Source of the DNA: Streptomyces chartreusis NRRL 3882
GTDB taxonomy: Bacteria; Actinomycetota; Actinomycetes; Streptomycetales; Streptomycetaceae
Direction: 5' to 3'
DNA: 64,000 bases
NCBI RefSeq assembly: GCF_900236475.1
Contig: NZ_LT963352.1
Coordinates: 8,279,001-8,343,000, forward strand
Part shown: positions 24,583 to 32,822 of the stretch, piece after piece
Position numbering within the stretch: the first letter of the stretch is position 1
Layout of the letters: every line of letters starts with the position of its first letter
Notes under the pieces: model-generated
Database searches by the model: none
Told to the model about the DNA's origin: nothing
Seen by the model: only the letters and a program-made list of their open reading frames with translations
Made by a program: the position numbers and the translations under genes

Positions 24583-25029
24583 CTACCGTCCGATGAGCCG
24601 CTGTTCGAGGTCGCGCAGGTCCTTGCGGAGGGAGGAGCGGACCTGCCGGGCCATGAGTGGCGCGGCCAGCCGGTAGAAGCCGCCTTCGCCGCCCCGGACG
24701 CGAATGCGGGCGCGGGTGCCGCGTGCGTCCGGCTCGAAGGCGTACGTCACGTGCATGGGCATCGGTCCGGCCACGGAAATCATGTCCAGCAGGCGGGGCG
24801 GTTCGTACGCGGCCACGCGCAGCACGTAGTGGATGCGGCGGCCGAGGAAGTATGCCGTCCGGGTGATCTCGGCGTTCACGCCGAAGCCGCCTTCATCCGC
24901 CTCCCGGGTCAGCTCCGCGGTGCGGATGCCCTGGGTCCACTCGGCGTCATGGCGCCAGTCCATGGCGTACTCGGCCACCCGTTCGGGCGGGAGCGGGATC
25001 ACGCGCTCCGCGGACACGTCGATCGTCAT
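24583..25029 (-). CDS. SRPBCC-family (polyketide cyclase/dehydrase-like) protein
   Basis: 148 residues of START/Bet v1-like fold: an N-terminal strand MTIDVSAERVIPLPPERVAEYAMDW, a middle TAYFLGRRIHYVLRVAAYEPPRLLDMIS and a C-terminal helix SSLRKDLRDLEQRLIG. This is typical of stand-alone SRPBCC proteins that bind a hydrophobic ligand. No catalytic residues can be assigned. I chose ATG 25029; longer in-frame extensions have poor codon use. It is monocistronic, convergent with the peptidase gene. Confidence 0.8.
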   Translation of the reverse strand: MTIDVSAERVIPLPPERVAEYAMDWRHDAEWTQGIRTAELTREADEGGFGVNAEITRTAYFLGRRIHYVLRVAAYEPPRLLDMISVAGPMPMHVTYAFEPDARGTRARIRVRGGEGGFYRLAAPLMARQVRSSLRKDLRDLEQRLIGR

Positions 25030-25328
25030 GGCGCTGCTGCCCTGTCGTCGGCCGGGCTGGATCCGGCGGTTGCCTGCTGTGTCCAGGATCCTCGATGCCC
25101 AAGGTGGGCGCACGACGAGCGTGCCGGGTCAGCCCGTGCCGTACAGCGTCGTGAGCACAGCGCACGCCCGCCGATGTCCGCGAGTCTCACGGAGCAGCGC
25201 CGGGCCAGGGGATCGTCGGACGCCATGGCACACAGTCGCCTTCCCGGCCCCATGTCTGAGTACGCGTACCCAGTCGCGTCCGCGCACCTACCGATTCGAA
25301 TGGTCGGCCGCCATGAGAAGGTCCCTCC

Positions 25329-25913
25329 ATGTCCGCCTCAACACCCCTCGGCCGGGGTCCGCTTGCCGCTGTCGCCCTGGTTCTCGTCGCCGCCCTCTGC
25401 GCATGCGGTGACCTGCACGCCTCGGACCCGACGGCCCGGGCCGCCACTCCCAGCGTGGCCGAGGGTGCCGCCTCGCCGTACGTGGAGCCCGGAGCCGGTG
25501 ACGGGGCCCCGCACTACAACGAGAACAACGCGTCCCGCCGGTCGCGTGAGATGTCTCCCGCCCACGCGAAGGACGCCGAGCGGGAGGCCGGCCGCATCAG
25601 GCCGGTGCTCGAAAGGCTCTGGAGGCAGCGGAAATGGGACCCCGCGACGGTGCGGGCGGCCCTGCTCCGGCTCGGCTACGAGGAGGAGCGCGTCACCAAG
25701 GACGGCAAGCGGCTCGGCGGGACGCTCACCGTCACCGGGATGTCCCCGCGCTGGAAGGACGACGGTTACGTGACGCCCGAGGGGGCACGGGTGGCGCTGC
25801 GCGTTCATGACGACGCCTGCGTCACGGCGTTCGTGCAGAAGTCGAACTTCGAGGCCCGGGCCAACGGGCCGTACCCGGAGACCGGCTGCTTCGAGCCGCC
25901 CTTCGCCCACTGA
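25329..25913 (+). CDS. putative secreted lipoprotein of unknown function
   Basis: 194 residues beginning with a hydrophobic signal (GPLAAVALVLVAALCACGD) that ends in a lipobox-like LCAC-G, so it is probably anchored by a cysteine at position 24 or 26. The mature part contains a linker, a charged helical stretch (KDAEREAGRIRPVLERLWRQRKW) and a beta-rich C-terminal domain (RVALRVHDDACVTAFVQKSN) with two cysteines (DDAC, ETGC). I do not recognise the family. It is monocistronic, with a terminator immediately downstream. The 299 bp upstream (25030-25328) hold no gene that I can support. Confidence 0.75.
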   Translation: MSASTPLGRGPLAAVALVLVAALCACGDLHASDPTARAATPSVAEGAASPYVEPGAGDGAPHYNENNASRRSREMSPAHAKDAEREAGRIRPVLERLWRQRKWDPATVRAALLRLGYEEERVTKDGKRLGGTLTVTGMSPRWKDDGYVTPEGARVALRVHDDACVTAFVQKSNFEARANGPYPETGCFEPPFAH

Positions 25914-25932
25914 CGAGGGCGCGTGCGAAGGT

Positions 25933-25958
25933 CGTCTCCGCTCGGGCGAGGAGAGACG
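25933..25958. terminator. hairpin between convergent lipoprotein and ABC exporter genes
   Basis: CGTCTC (25933-25938) pairs with GAGACG (25953-25958), with a nested CTCG/CGAG pair inside, 20 bp after one stop and 22 bp before the other. Confidence 0.65.
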
Positions 25959-25979
25959 GCCTCCGGACCAGCGCCGCGT

Positions 25980-27794
25980 TCAGAGCACCTCGGCCCGCCC
26001 CGTGGTGTCGTCGAGGAACCCGCCCGACTGGTGCTGCCACAGCTTCGCGTACGCGCCGTCGAGCGCCAGCAGCTCCTGGTGCGTACCCTGCTCGACGATC
26101 CGTCCGCGGTCGAGGACGACGAGCTGGTCCATGGAGGCGACCGTGCTCAGCCGGTGCGCCACCACCAGCGCGGTCCGCCCGTCCATGAGCCGCCACAGCG
26201 CCTCCTGCACGAGGATTTCGCTCTCCGAGTCCAGCGCGCTGGTCGCCTCGTCGAGCAGCAGGATCGGCGCGTCGCGCAGGATCGCCCGGGCGAGGGCGAC
26301 GCGCTGGCGCTGACCGCCGGACAGCTTGATGCCGCGCTCGCCCACCATGGTGTCGAAGCCGTCCGGCAGCGCGTCGGCGAACTCCGTGACATGGGCCGCC
26401 TCGGCCGCGCGGCGGACCTCGGCCTCGGTGGCGTCCGGCCGGGCGAACGCGATGTTGTCCCGCAGGGTGCGGTGGAACATCGCCGGGTCCTGCGGCACGT
26501 ACGCGATCTGGCCGCGCAGGTCTGCCTGGCGCAGCCGGCTGATGTCCTGACCACCGACGAGGATGCGGCCGCCGTCGATGTCCGTCATCCGCAGCAGCAG
26601 CCGGGTGAGGGAGGTCTTGCCGCCGCCGGACCGGCCGACCAGGCCGACCCTCGCCCCGCTCGGCACGTCCAGGTCGAGACCCTCGAACAACGGCCGTCCG
26701 CCCCGGTGCGCGAAGGTCACCTTCTCGAAGCGGATGCCGGCGGACCGGGGTCGCAGCGGTTCCGGCGACGGCGGGTCGAGCACGGTGGGAGGCGTCAGGA
26801 GCAGCTCGGTGAACTGCGCGGCCTCCGTCATCGAGCTCTCCAGCCGGCGGTAGATCTGGTTGAACTCGAACATGATCCGTGTCGCGTTGCTGTAGTAGGT
26901 GAAGGCCACCACGATCGCCTCCACGCCGTTCCCGTCCCCGGCGAGCGTGAGGGCGAGCAGCAGGCCCAGCGCGTTGGTCAGCACCGACATCGGCGCGACC
27001 AGCGTGTCGATGCGGAGGTTGCCGTAGTCCCACGACCGCAGCGTGAGCCGGCGTGAGGTGGCGACCCGGGAGCGGTGCTCGGCGGCCTCGCGCTCCTCCG
27101 CGGCGAACGCCCGCACCGTGTCCATGTTCATCAGGCTGTCGGCGACGTGGCCCGACACCCGGGCGATCGCCTCCTCACGTTGGTCGACCAGCGCCTGGCG
27201 GCGCCGGACGAGGGGCACGACCAGGACCCCGGTCAGCGCGATCATCACCAGCAGACCGACCACGAGCAGGGGTTCGTAGCGCCACAGCACCACCGCCCCG
27301 AACGCCAGTGGCACGAAGCTGCCCACGATCTGGAACGTCAGCGTGTCCACGAACTGCTCGAAACGCGAGGCGAAGCTCAGGACTCGCTTGGTCAGCGAAC
27401 CGGCGAAGTTGTCGTGGAAGAACGCGGCGTCCTTGGCGAACAGCTCGTCCATCCCGATCACGTACAGGTGCTCGATGCCGAGGGCGTCGAGGCGGTTGAG
27501 GCAGTGCAGGGCGACGCGCCACAGTGCCTCGGCGAACAGCAGGACCCCGGCGAAGCCGAGGACGTACGGCAGCGTCGAGTCGACGGTGACGTCCCTGTCG
27601 TCGGCGATGTCGCCGACGAGCTTGGCGACGATCAGCGGCGCGACGTAGTTGATTCCGATGTTGCCCAGCGCCATGAGCAGCATCGCGGGTGCCGTCAGCC
27701 GGCGGAGCCGGGCCAACTCCCGTCCGTAGTAACGAAGTGCGAGAAGTACCGAGCGTTTGCCCGGCTGAACCCTGCGCGTTCCAGGCGTTTCCAT
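25980..27794 (-). CDS. ABC exporter (fused transmembrane and ATPase domains)
   Basis: A 604-residue half-transporter that should function as a homodimer or heterodimer. The N-terminal TMD (about residues 25-310, six helices) begins RRLTAPAMLLMALGNIGINYV. The C-terminal NBD has Walker A GRSGGGKTS, Q-loop YVPQDPAMF, signature LSGGQRQRVALARAIL, Walker B ILLLDEATSALDSES and H-loop VVAHRLST. It is of the MdlB/MsbA-like drug or lipid exporter class. ATG 27794 (METPGTRR) has GGGG upstream; the frame runs 118 codons further but without support. It is a single gene and no partner ABC half is adjacent. The substrate is unknown. Confidence 0.93.
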   Translation of the reverse strand: METPGTRRVQPGKRSVLLALRYYGRELARLRRLTAPAMLLMALGNIGINYVAPLIVAKLVGDIADDRDVTVDSTLPYVLGFAGVLLFAEALWRVALHCLNRLDALGIEHLYVIGMDELFAKDAAFFHDNFAGSLTKRVLSFASRFEQFVDTLTFQIVGSFVPLAFGAVVLWRYEPLLVVGLLVMIALTGVLVVPLVRRRQALVDQREEAIARVSGHVADSLMNMDTVRAFAAEEREAAEHRSRVATSRRLTLRSWDYGNLRIDTLVAPMSVLTNALGLLLALTLAGDGNGVEAIVVAFTYYSNATRIMFEFNQIYRRLESSMTEAAQFTELLLTPPTVLDPPSPEPLRPRSAGIRFEKVTFAHRGGRPLFEGLDLDVPSGARVGLVGRSGGGKTSLTRLLLRMTDIDGGRILVGGQDISRLRQADLRGQIAYVPQDPAMFHRTLRDNIAFARPDATEAEVRRAAEAAHVTEFADALPDGFDTMVGERGIKLSGGQRQRVALARAILRDAPILLLDEATSALDSESEILVQEALWRLMDGRTALVVAHRLSTVASMDQLVVLDRGRIVEQGTHQELLALDGAYAKLWQHQSGGFLDDTTGRAEVL

Positions 27795-28165
27795 CCCACC
27801 CCTGTGTCGTTCTGTGGCCGCCCGCCACGCGCTGGTGCGGGCAGGGGCCATCGCCGCAACGGATGTGTGGAGATTCGGGTCGAGTCCGGAAGTGTCCCGC
27901 GACGGCGACCGCGGCGTCCAAGAGTTTTCCGGCCGGGCGGTGGTGCGCAGGGAGCGCCAAGAGGCACGGTCGGCGGACTCGGGGCGGTACGGGGCGGTGG
28001 TGCGGGGCCGGCCGGGCAGTGCCGGACGTGAGTGCACGGGGGTGTCGGTAGAGCCACCCCCGCATCGGGTGTCCAGGCCCAGGGACCGGCCGTGCCGGGG
28101 GCGGCAGCATGTGTGTCGTCGGCGACCGGCCGACGAGCGATCCGCCACCGGATTTCGGGGGACCC
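27795..28165. other. divergent intergenic region, no gene seen
   Basis: 371 bp between the ABC exporter (minus) and the membrane protein (plus). Long open frames here are GC-skew shadows. I see no repeat, and the promoters could not be assigned with confidence. Confidence 0.4.
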
Positions 28166-28819
28166 ATGAACGAGACCTTCGCCAGGCGCCTGACGGGCCT
28201 CGCCGGCATCGCCGCCGCGGCCGCCCTGATCATCGAGGTGCCGCTGTACTTCATCTACTCCGGCCCGCCGCCGGACGCGAACGTCCTCACCAGGCTGCTG
28301 CTCGGCATCTTCGCGCTGGTGTTCCTGATCGTGTTCGTGACGGCCTTCCGTGAGCTGGTCAAACGGGTGAACCCGGCCTACGAGTGGGTGGGTTCGATGG
28401 CCTTCGCCACCGGTCTGGTCTACGGGACGGTCACCCTGGTCTCCAGCGGGCTGGAAGCCGGCGCGGTCATCGCCGCGGACCGGCCGATCGATCCGACCAT
28501 CACCGTCAGCGGCACCTACATCCTCTACGGGTCGATCGGCCGGGTGCTGCTGGCGCTGTTCCTGGCCACGGTGGGCTTCGGCATCTCCCGCACGCACCTG
28601 CTGCCGCGCTGGACCGGCCGCTCCGCCTACGTCCTGGCTGGTGTCAATCTGCTCTTCGTGCCGTCCTTGTTCTTCGGCAACGACCCGGCGCACTTCTACG
28701 CGGCGAACGGCTGGGGCACCACCGCGTCGATGGGCGCGATCCTCAGCTACTGGCTGCTCGCGCTGGGCATCTCCACGTATCGCAGCGCCACCCGCCGGTT
28801 ACCCGCTCAGCCCAGGTAG
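28166..28819 (+). CDS. six-helix membrane protein of unknown function, with a TTA codon
   Basis: 217 residues with about six hydrophobic helices (LTGLAGIAAAAALIIEVPLYF; LLLGIFALVFLIVFVTAF; GSMAFATGLVYGTVTLVS; SIGRVLLALFLATVGFGI; AYVLAGVNLLFVPSLFF; AILSYWLLALGIST). It looks like a DUF4386-type or related small membrane protein, without a known activity. A TTA leucine codon lies at 28799-28801, five codons before the stop, so the full-length product may need bldA. The 3' end overlaps the convergent neighbour by 13 nt. Confidence 0.75.
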   Translation: MNETFARRLTGLAGIAAAAALIIEVPLYFIYSGPPPDANVLTRLLLGIFALVFLIVFVTAFRELVKRVNPAYEWVGSMAFATGLVYGTVTLVSSGLEAGAVIAADRPIDPTITVSGTYILYGSIGRVLLALFLATVGFGISRTHLLPRWTGRSAYVLAGVNLLFVPSLFFGNDPAHFYAANGWGTTASMGAILSYWLLALGISTYRSATRRLPAQPR

Positions 28820-29499
28820 AGCGGGAACCTGGAGCCGGGTCTGCCCAGTTCGGCCCGCTCTGCCGCGGTCGGTGCCCGCCGCCCCGTGCCCACGAGGAGC
28901 GCGTCCCGGTCGGAGAACGACGGGGGGAACGCGCTCCCGGCGATCTGCTCCAGCATCTCGCGGGACCGGGCGAGTGCTTCCGCGGGGGGCGGCGCGGCGT
29001 CCGGGAGGTGGGCGATCAGGTCGAGATGGTGCAGCGTCCACTCCATGACGTACGTCGAGAGGTAGTCGCCCACGGTGAGAACCTCGTCGCGCGTGCCGAC
29101 CCGGAGCCCCGGGTCGGCGAGCTCCGCGGCACGGCCCGCGGCGGAGCCGACGTCGTCCAGGTGGAACGTGAGCAGGTGCGGATCCTCGTACGCGGCGGCC
29201 AGCCGGACGGTCAGCGCGTCGAGCGGGTCGTCTCCGGTCGGCGGCGTGTCGGAGATCTCCCAGTAGGTCAGCGCGTCACGGGTCGGTTCCCCGTCGGCGG
29301 GGGTGGCGAGGGTGATCAGGACGTCCTGCGCGTCGATGACCAGATGGCACACCAGGTCCCGCACCAGCCAGCCGGTACAGCCGGACGGCCGGGCGAAGTC
29401 CTCGTCGGCCAACTCGGCGACCGCCGCGCGCAACGCCGTCCAGGAGCGTGAGAAGAGATCCACACCGGCAACGTAGTGCCGCGCCGCGAGGGCGGACAA
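28807..29499 (-). CDS. mycothiol-dependent maleylpyruvate isomerase-family (DinB-like) protein
   Basis: 230 residues with the MDMPI N-terminal four-helix domain: SWTALRAAVAELADEDFARPSGCTGWLVRDLVCHLV, where the His of LVCHLV is the first metal ligand, and VMEWTLHHLDLIAHL, carrying the second His pair. Family members are metal-dependent and use or attach mycothiol, and many are of unknown substrate. The start is uncertain between the ATG-class codon at 29499 and a GTG about 12 codons downstream. Its end overlaps the convergent membrane protein by 13 nt. Confidence 0.8.
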   Translation of the reverse strand: MSALAARHYVAGVDLFSRSWTALRAAVAELADEDFARPSGCTGWLVRDLVCHLVIDAQDVLITLATPADGEPTRDALTYWEISDTPPTGDDPLDALTVRLAAAYEDPHLLTFHLDDVGSAAGRAAELADPGLRVGTRDEVLTVGDYLSTYVMEWTLHHLDLIAHLPDAAPPPAEALARSREMLEQIAGSAFPPSFSDRDALLVGTGRRAPTAAERAELGRPGSRFPLYLG

Positions 29500-29844
29500 G
29501 CGTTTACCCCTCCTGCTGACCGGCGTCCCCCCGCCAACTCCCGCTGCGGGCGGTGCCGGCGGGCGTGGACCGTCGGAGTGCCGCCGCCGCGGATCCGGCC
29601 GTGGCCGCCGACGGAGCGGGCAGCCGACTGCGTTCCCAGCACCCCGGCCCGGCCTGCAGCGGATCGACCGTGCTGCGCGCCATCACCGAGCGCCCGGTCG
29701 CGGCAGCAGCTCCCCCTTGCCGTCGCCGTGCGGAACACCGCGCTCCGGCCGGCCCCCTCACGCGCGACCGTCCGCACCATCCTGCGGCATGCCGACGGGA
29801 CACCGCCGGTCCTGCGCTGACGGCAGCGACGGAGAGGGCGCCCC
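29500..29844. other. intergenic region, nothing convincing
   Basis: 345 bp between two minus-strand genes. Both strands contain open frames of ~100 codons, but their composition (Pro/Arg/Ala-rich, no domain) looks like non-coding high-GC sequence. It may hold a degenerated gene fragment. No promoter or repeat was identified. Confidence 0.4.
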
Positions 29845-30699
29845 TCAGCCTCCGGGCGTGCCCGGCCGTCCGGTCGCGAGGGCGGCGAGTTCCGTAGGAG
29901 TACGCGGCCCCGGCTCCGTGCCGGTCAGCAGCCCCTGCGCGCGGAGGAGTTCCGCCGCGGCGGCTCCCCACGGCAGTCGCAGGCCCGCCTCCCGGAGGAG
30001 GTCGGTGCGGGCCAGGGCCGTGGGGGCGGGCCCGGTGCGGACCCCGGACGGGGTGAGGAGCGCCGCGTCGTCGGCCCAGCGCAGGGCGAGGTCGACGTCG
30101 TGGGTGGCCATCACCACCGTGGTGCCGGCCTCACGGAGTCCGTCGAGCGTGGTGAGGAGCCGTTCCTGGCCGTCGGGGTCGAGTCCGGCCGTCGGCTCGT
30201 CGAGGATGAGGACACGGGGCCGCATGGCGATCGCGCCCGCGATGGCCGTGCGCTTGCGCTGCCCGTAGGAGAGCAGATGGGTGGGCCGGTCGGCGAGGGC
30301 GGTGATGTCCAGGGCGGCGAGCGCCTCCGCCACCCGCGCCCGCACCTCCGTGTCGTCCAGACCGAGGTTCAGCGGCCCGAACGACACGTCCTGCTCGACG
30401 GACGCCGCGAAGAGCTGGTCGTCCGGGTCCTGCACCACCAGCTGGACGGTCGTCCGCAACCGGGTGAGGCCCTTGCGGTCGTACGTCACCGGCTGCCCGT
30501 CGACCGTCAACCGGCCCTCGTGGGGCCGCAGTCCGCCGCTGAGGAGCCGCATCAGCGTGGTCTTGCCGCTGCCGTTGCGGCCGAGCAGCGCGAGCGCGCG
30601 CCCCTCGCGGATCTCGAAGTCGAGGCCGCTGAGCACGGCCGGGCCGTCCTCGTAGGCGAAGGACGCGCCCCGCAGGGCGACGAGGGCGGGCTCGCTCAT
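29845..30699 (-). CDS. cbiO: cobalt ECF transporter ATPase CbiO
   Basis: A 284-residue ABC ATPase: Walker A GRNGSGKTTL (about residue 40), Q-loop VQDPDDQLFAASVEQDV (the VxQDPDDQ form typical of CbiO/EcfA), signature LSYGQRKRTAIAGA, Walker B RVLILDEPTAGLDPDG and H-loop ATHDVDLA. It energises uptake of cobalt captured by CbiMN. ATG 30699 overlaps the cbiQ stop (ATGA). It is the last gene of a cbiMNQO operon preceded by a cobalamin riboswitch. Confidence 0.95.
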   Translation of the reverse strand: MSEPALVALRGASFAYEDGPAVLSGLDFEIREGRALALLGRNGSGKTTLMRLLSGGLRPHEGRLTVDGQPVTYDRKGLTRLRTTVQLVVQDPDDQLFAASVEQDVSFGPLNLGLDDTEVRARVAEALAALDITALADRPTHLLSYGQRKRTAIAGAIAMRPRVLILDEPTAGLDPDGQERLLTTLDGLREAGTTVVMATHDVDLALRWADDAALLTPSGVRTGPAPTALARTDLLREAGLRLPWGAAAAELLRAQGLLTGTEPGPRTPTELAALATGRPGTPGG

Positions 30700-31445
30700 G
30701 TCAGCGGCCTTTCCAGTACGAAGGTGAGGACGGCCAGCGCCGCGAGGAGTACGCAACTGGCCGTCGTGAAGCGGACGGAGACACGGGCCTCGGGCACCAG
30801 GACGCGCAGGGTGCCGTCGTAACCGCGCCCGGCGAGACCGGCCTGGAGGCGGACCGCCCGGTCGAAGGCCCGGACGAACGCGGTGGCGCCGAGACCGCCC
30901 AGGGAACGCCAGGCGGCGGCCCGCGTGGTGTGCCCGAGCCGGGCGGCCTGCGCGTCACGGACCCGGCGCACGGAGTCCAGCAGCAGGAAGCTCATCCGGT
31001 ACGTCACGAGCGCGACGTCGACGACCGGCGCCGGCACCCCGGCCCGGACCAGCCGCGGCAACAGGTCGGACATGGGCGTGGTGAACGCGAACAGCAGCAC
31101 CCCCAGGGAGGCCGCCGAGGTGCGCAGCAGCAACTCCCCGGCCCGGACCGGCCCGTCACCGGCCAGGGAGACGAAGCCGCCCGGCCCGCCGACCCGCACG
31201 AGCAGCGTCAGTGCGCCGGTCACGCAGAAACCGAGCGGCACCCGGTAGGCCCGCCACAGCCGGCCCCCGGGGACGCCCGCCGGACCCAGCAGCACCACCA
31301 GGGCGGTCAGCAGCACCAGGGCCGCGCCCGGCCAGGGCGGCAGCGAGATCGCCAGCAGGGTCAGACCCAGCCCGAGCACGGCCTTGTCCACGGGATGGCG
31401 GCGGCGCCAGCGACTGCTGTGCGCCGCCGCGTCGATCGGCAGCAC
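30696..31445 (-). CDS. cbiQ: cobalt ECF transporter membrane coupling protein CbiQ
   Basis: 249 residues with about five to six helices and the two EcfT/CbiQ coupling segments with Ala-Arg-Gly character (AARLGHTTRAAAWRSLG and LQAGLAGRGYDGTL, the second in the ARG motif position). It joins the CbiMN substrate-capture unit to CbiO. GTG 31445 lies 5 nt after the cbiN stop; there is no better start, and the family length (~230-260) agrees. Confidence 0.93.
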   Translation of the reverse strand: MLPIDAAAHSSRWRRRHPVDKAVLGLGLTLLAISLPPWPGAALVLLTALVVLLGPAGVPGGRLWRAYRVPLGFCVTGALTLLVRVGGPGGFVSLAGDGPVRAGELLLRTSAASLGVLLFAFTTPMSDLLPRLVRAGVPAPVVDVALVTYRMSFLLLDSVRRVRDAQAARLGHTTRAAAWRSLGGLGATAFVRAFDRAVRLQAGLAGRGYDGTLRVLVPEARVSVRFTTASCVLLAALAVLTFVLERPLT

Positions 31446-31450
31446 CCGGC

Positions 31451-31819
31451 TCAGGCCCCTTCGGCCGTGGACTCCTCGGCGGTGCCGGCCGCCGGGTTCT
31501 CCGAGTCCCGCTCGCGCGCCCGCTGCTCACCCTGCCGCCTGCCCCGGCGCAGGCCGAAGTAGTAGGCGAGGACACCGGCGCCGAGGGCCGCCTGGAGGGA
31601 GAACAGCGCCGACTCGATCTCACCGGACGGCGGTTCGTACAGGGGGGAGAACCAGGGCTTGTAGTCCGGCTCGATCTCGGTGATCGCCGTCTCCGCCTCA
31701 CCGTCGGAGCCCGTGAACGGCTGCTCCTTGTGGTCGCCGAGGCCGAGCGCGAGCGGCAGCACGGCCAGCGCGGCCACGGCGAGCAGCAGCAGAAGGTTGA
31801 TCTTCGTGTTCCTGCTCAT
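31451..31819 (-). CDS. cbiN: cobalt transporter accessory protein CbiN
   Basis: 122 residues with two transmembrane helices (INLLLLLAVAALAVLPLALGL and ALFSLQAALGAGVLAYYFGL). They flank an extracytoplasmic loop with the conserved CbiN features FTGSDGEAETAI and DYKPWFSPLYEPPSGEIES. The C-terminal tail is charged and longer than usual. The start overlaps the cbiM stop (ATGA). Confidence 0.93.
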   Translation of the reverse strand: MSRNTKINLLLLLAVAALAVLPLALGLGDHKEQPFTGSDGEAETAITEIEPDYKPWFSPLYEPPSGEIESALFSLQAALGAGVLAYYFGLRRGRRQGEQRARERDSENPAAGTAEESTAEGA

Positions 31820-32517
31820 CGGGCCACCGCCTCGGTCTCGCTGCGCGACTCCTCCTTGTCGAGGAGCACACCCAGCCGGGTCAGTTCGCCCTTGCTGGAC
31901 TGCGCCAGCAGCCGCATCACGAGCACCGTCAGCAGCCCCTCGCTCACCGCGAGCGGGATCTGGGTGACGGCGAAGATGGAGCCGAACTTGCCGAGCGCGC
32001 CCAGGAACCCGCTGCCCGGGTCGGGGAACGCGAGCGCCAGCTGCACGCTGGTGACGCAGTACGTGGACAGGTCGGCGACGAACGCGGCGAAGAACACGGC
32101 GACCATCAGCGGCACGTCGTAGCGGCGCAGCAGCCGGTACACCGCGTAGCCCGCCCAGGGCCCGACGATCGCCATGGAGAAGACGTTGGCGCCGAGCGTC
32201 GTCAGACCGCCGTGCGCGAGCAGCAGCGCCTGGAAGAGCAGGGTGATGGTGCCCAGCACCGCCATGGCGGGCGGCCGGAACAGGATGGCGCCCAGGCCCG
32301 TGCCGGTGGGGTGGGAGCAGCTGCCGGTGACGGACGGCAGTTTCAGGGCGGACAGGACGAACGTGAAGGCGCCGGAGGCGCCGAGGAGCAGGGTGCTCTC
32401 GGGGTGCTCGCGCACCTCACGGGTGAGCGACCGGACTCCGTGGAGGACGAACGGCGCAGACGCGACGCCCCAGGCGACCGCGTGCGCCGGAGGCAGGAAA
32501 CCCTCGGCAATGTGCAT
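31816..32517 (-). CDS. cbiM: cobalt transporter substrate-capture protein CbiM
   Basis: 233 residues. It starts MHIAEGFLPP; the N-terminal MHI with a metal-ligand His2 is the hallmark of CbiM/NikM. Later SVTGSCSHPTGTGLGAIL carries the conserved metal-site histidine, and FVADLSTYCVTSVQLALAFP is also conserved. It captures Co(II), with CbiN needed for activity. The first gene of the operon, it lies about 45 nt downstream of a cobalamin riboswitch, so cobalt uptake should be shut off when B12 is plentiful. Confidence 0.95.
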   Translation of the reverse strand: MHIAEGFLPPAHAVAWGVASAPFVLHGVRSLTREVREHPESTLLLGASGAFTFVLSALKLPSVTGSCSHPTGTGLGAILFRPPAMAVLGTITLLFQALLLAHGGLTTLGANVFSMAIVGPWAGYAVYRLLRRYDVPLMVAVFFAAFVADLSTYCVTSVQLALAFPDPGSGFLGALGKFGSIFAVTQIPLAVSEGLLTVLVMRLLAQSSKGELTRLGVLLDKEESRSETEAVAR

Positions 32518-32554
32518 GGCTCAGCAGACCCTCTCCAGCACCTCGTGGATGGTT

Positions 32555-32735
32555 GACGCGCCTTGGCCGGTCTCCTGGCTCACGGGTCCCACCGCCCGTA
32601 CTCCGCCTTCCCGGGTCCATGAGGACCCAGTGGCTGCCCGCTAGGGCCGGAGCCGGACTTCCCGATCACAGTGGCGAGGGCCGCACCGGCATCACACCGG
32701 ATTTCCCGTTCACCAAGGCGTGGTGACAGTAATGC
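32555..32735 (-). ncRNA. cobalamin riboswitch controlling cbiMNQO
   Basis: Read on the minus strand, the classic element is present. GGTGAA...GGGAA...CCGGTG is at about 32714-32695, a second GGGAAG.CCGG stem comes next, and then the GCCACTG core near 32674-32668. The B12 box GAGCCAGGAGACC (complement of 32570-32582) is almost identical to the AGCCAGGAGACCTGCC consensus. It ends roughly 40-50 nt before cbiM ATG (32517). The leader therefore probably masks the cbiM ribosome-binding site or terminates transcription when adenosylcobalamin binds. The outer limits are approximate. Confidence 0.93.
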
Positions 32736-32822
32736 CGAGATAAGGGCCATGACAAGCCAGCCGAGGGGGCGCGCACGGGGGCGCGTGAGGGGGCGACCGC
32801 TCGCACACCGGCGCAGTACGGC

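Noticed and set aside
29500..29844. Possible transposase or regulator fragment in the intergenic gap.
   Set aside because: Open frames exist on both strands, but none shows a recognisable domain or terminal inverted repeats. I could not support a mobile element.
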